NCBI GenBank assembly: GCA_947650285.1
Contig: CANTFL010001478.1
Coordinates: 24,252 to 88,251 of the forward strand
DNA length: 64,000 nucleotides
Direction of reading: 5' to 3'
Origin: Hyaloperonospora brassicae
Lineage: Eukaryota > Oomycota > Peronosporomycetes > Peronosporales > Peronosporaceae
A model generated the notes under the pieces. The model ran no database searches, had not been told where the DNA came from, and saw only the letters and a list, made by a program, of their open reading frames with translations. Shown here piece by piece: positions 61,455 through 64,000 of the stretch. The translations under genes and the position numbers were made by a program. Position 1 is the stretch's first letter. Each line of letters opens with the position of its first letter.

Positions 61455-62290
61455 CTTCCACTTGCCCAGACTTGCCGACTCACGGAGGTGGTACTCCGAT
61501 CCGTGCCTTGTTGTATAGCCTTGTGCTCACGTTGTGTACCCGTCGGTTGGGCTGGCTTGAGCTCTTCGTAATGGGCTTGATGAGATATCGATCTCGCTGA
61601 TGGTTAGGAATCGAGAGTTCGCTTCTGGTGCGGAAATCTTCACACCACGAACAGGGTTTCTGCGATCTTATTCTTGAGTCACAACGATCTCTATTTGGTG
61701 ATGTCGCGATCTTGATCTTGAATCACACCGATCTCGATTTATCTTCGGGGTCGGGGTCTTTTTTGCGCGAAAATCTTCACTCAGCAAATAATAGTCGTGC
61801 GTTGGTCTTGCCTTGAGATCGGTCCGATCTGGTCTTGGGATCGGTCGATATTAATGGAAGTGCGCAATTGGGCAGATAGGTTTCTTGTTTCGCCAAAATG
61901 AAACGTGCCAATCTGCTGTGTAGATCGCTTCGATCTTGCTGGGTCTTGTCTTGAACTTCTTGTCCAGATCTTCTAACCACTTGAGCCGTCTCGCGATCTT
62001 GTGTCCAGTCCTTTTCCGTTGTTGCTACTACCCTAGCAGTGGAGTTGAGTGTAAGTACTTGATCGATCCGGACCAGATTGTCCGGAATCGCTCTTATCGA
62101 TCTTGGCCAACAATTTAAGATCGGTCTTCTGTGTTCTTCCAACACGCGTGCCTTACACCGCCGGGAAATCCAAATCAATCTTGCCCGGAAAAGAAGGGGG
62201 AACGCGCTTCGTGTGCAGAAGAACTAAAGTTCAAGTCTGTCTATTTACCAACCAAATTAATAGCCAACCATTCCTTACTCCAATTTTAAA
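61455..62290 (-). repeat. Dispersed LTR-like repeat, copy G
   Basis: Landmarks in the same orientation as B are GCCCAGACTTGCCGACTCAC (61464), CACGTTGTGTACCCGTCGGT (61528), AACCACTTGAGCCGTCTCGC (about 61976) and GATCTTGTGTCC. Then come TTGCCCGGAAAAGAAGGGGG (62182) and ACGCGCTTCGTGTGC, matching GCCCGGGAGAAGTCGACGCG of copy D read in reverse. It contains an insert relative to the others, rich in GATCTTG words (61640-61940). Confidence 0.6.
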
Positions 62291-64000
62291 AAGTAGGTCA
62301 CTCTCCATCCTGTTATCACTTTTTAAGCTTGATCCCCCCTTGAACACGTGTCGACATATCATGACCTGTAATTCAAGATAGCGCCATAATTCTCGATATC
62401 GTACCTAAACACCAAATGAGGATCAAATCCCAAATACGGTACCAAATTCCCATTTTTGGTACCGGAGAGCACTAGATAGTACTCAAATACCAGATGTGTC
62501 GAAATCCATTTTTCGACGTCAATTCAACCAGCTTCCACCGGCTCCTTTGGTCTGAGCTTTTGATACATCACTCATGGACCTTCAACAAGCAACCCATCAT
62601 GATCCAATAGCTCCATCAGCGATATATCCATAATCAACGGGAAAACATGACCGATCTGACGCTCAATTCGAGATCGTTGGGGCTCGACACGGTACAATTC
62701 AACAGTAGATATCAATGTGTTTATTGTGCGTGCCCCAATATCATCTTTCAGGGTTTATCTGGTCCACGAGACTCTCCACATATCTTGGCATAACTCCCTG
62801 GGCTCCCGTGAACACTCAGACTTCCAGATCGGGCTATAATTAACCAAAATTAGTACTTCGATTGCGAGACCGGTAAAGAGTGTCACCGATCTGGCGAATG
62901 TTACACCTCCGTCACAGAGTCATATCGCACAACCTGGTCCCAGATGTACCTTTGGCAATCATATCTATCTGTGACTCGTCCCAGATTGGTCCATTGTAAT
63001 CATCCTTTTCTGCTCCTCGTCCCAAATCATTCCATGTCCATCAATCTGGCGACAGTTGGATCGGATCGCTACTCTCCGTTGGAACCATCTTTCATCTCCC
63101 TTAGGATCGCTAGATCGCTTGGTGCCGTTTTCCGTCAGTAGGTGACGTTTTAATTGGGTGGTCACCGATCCACGTCTCAAAATTCGATTAGTGACTTTTC
63201 CACAGTAACCACTTGTGGTATAGGTTGAAGTTTCGTCAGTTTCGTCCTCAGAATAAGTAGCCGCGCATTTGCCTCTTCCGTAAGTGTAGGCGGTGTTGGA
63301 CTCTCTTAGTCGTCGCCCGGGGAGATTTCAATAGGCTGCCGGCGTACAGGCAAACTTTCTTCGTCCTTGGCGCCGTCTTCCTCCTCCTAAGACTTCTTGG
63401 CTAAATCATCAAATTGAAATGACGTAGCCGTCGCTTGGTGCATATAGAGCGCTTTTCGTGAACTTATGTGCGGGCTCACCGAATTGTAAGTGTAACCCTT
63501 TGTTTGGGTGGCGCGGCCGCAATTACCTTGTTCACTCTGGCCGAGAGACTGGCCGTGACTGGAGAAGTTGAGGCCGCGTAAGTGACTTTGACCGCCATAG
63601 GTGTGGAATACACAGCCACCGCCGCTTGTGAATTCGCGTCCTGCACAACTTGCAACTGGACCCGAAAGATCGCCATTTGTTTTACTTCGTACACGCTGAC
63701 AAAAGGAAAGGCTAGATTTTCCAGTCCGGAAACTTCTTGCTTCGTAGCCACCTGACTGCCAGGTCCAGTAAGCTGATTCTCGGTGTAGAGACATCGCACC
63801 ACTTAATGTTCAGCATCTTCACAGCGCATACACTTCAGGCGACGACCGACGTAAGGACGATTGGAAAGGAGTTTTTACCGTGCTAGATTAGGCGGACAAT
63901 TCCGCGCAAAACTTTTGGGCAACCCGCCATGCTAAAAGTAAGTTTCCACATAGTTGACGTTCAAGAATTGGGCGTGCAGGTATCCATGTCTTCTAGCTCG
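62291..64000. other. Degenerate region at the right edge
   Basis: No gene is firmly recognised. Two overlapping minus-strand frames (63794-63387 and 63802-63476) are open for 108-135 codons and less AT-rich than the desert. They may belong to a retroelement, but I see no diagnostic motif. Near 62400-62520 are short repeats such as CAAATACCAGATG and CAAATACGGTACCAAATTCC. Confidence 0.35.

Noticed and set aside
63387..63802. Retroelement Gag call for the overlapping minus-strand frames
   Set aside because: No zinc knuckle or other diagnostic motif is visible.

Overview
The window reads as nuclear DNA of an oomycete, most likely a downy-mildew or Phytophthora relative. The basis is an intron-poor, compact gene style (one 58-base intron), retroelement Gag relics with the zinc-knuckle layout I associate with oomycetes, a solo LTR of the TGTAACGGGG...CCCCGTTACA type, and long AT-rich, gene-empty stretches filled with decayed transposons. 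Nothing suggests a bacterium, organelle or virus. The species assignment is inference.

Layout. (1) 1-8338: a tandem array of about nine 936-bp units, nearly identical, running off the left edge. The last unit contains a ~330-base stretch (7984-8310) that looks like corrupted base calling. (2) 8339-14300: retroelement debris, including the reverse-oriented member of a ~1-kb dispersed LTR-like family, two decayed copies of a Gag zinc-knuckle region and a diverged LTR fragment. (3) 14301-18411: the only clear housekeeping-type gene pair. It is a DUF726/TMCO4-like alpha/beta-hydrolase membrane protein (+) facing a Frag1/DRAM/Sfk1-like six-pass membrane protein (-, two exons). (4) 18412-22613: a tRNA-related SINE-like relic, an intact solo LTR with a perfect 5-bp target duplication, and a small secreted 12-cysteine protein. 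(5) 22614-53870: AT-rich desert with a 442-bp-arm inverted repeat, a small TIR element carrying a MULE transposase N-terminus, a decayed CENP-B/pogo-type DDE transposase, more copies of the LTR-like family and several long hairpins. (6) 53871-64000: a decayed LINE on the minus strand interrupted by an LTR-like copy, an OTU-protease-like pseudogene and another LTR-like copy.

Only three intact protein genes are supported (14301, 18411 and 22242). The two membrane-protein genes are convergent neighbours with no sign of co-transcription. The secreted cysteine-rich gene stands alone between transposon relics, a setting known for oomycete effector-type genes. The most unusual signals are the 936-bp array, the loss of the nucleophile serine in the DUF726 protein, the near-perfect 442-bp inverted repeat, and the MULE fragment inside a short TIR element.
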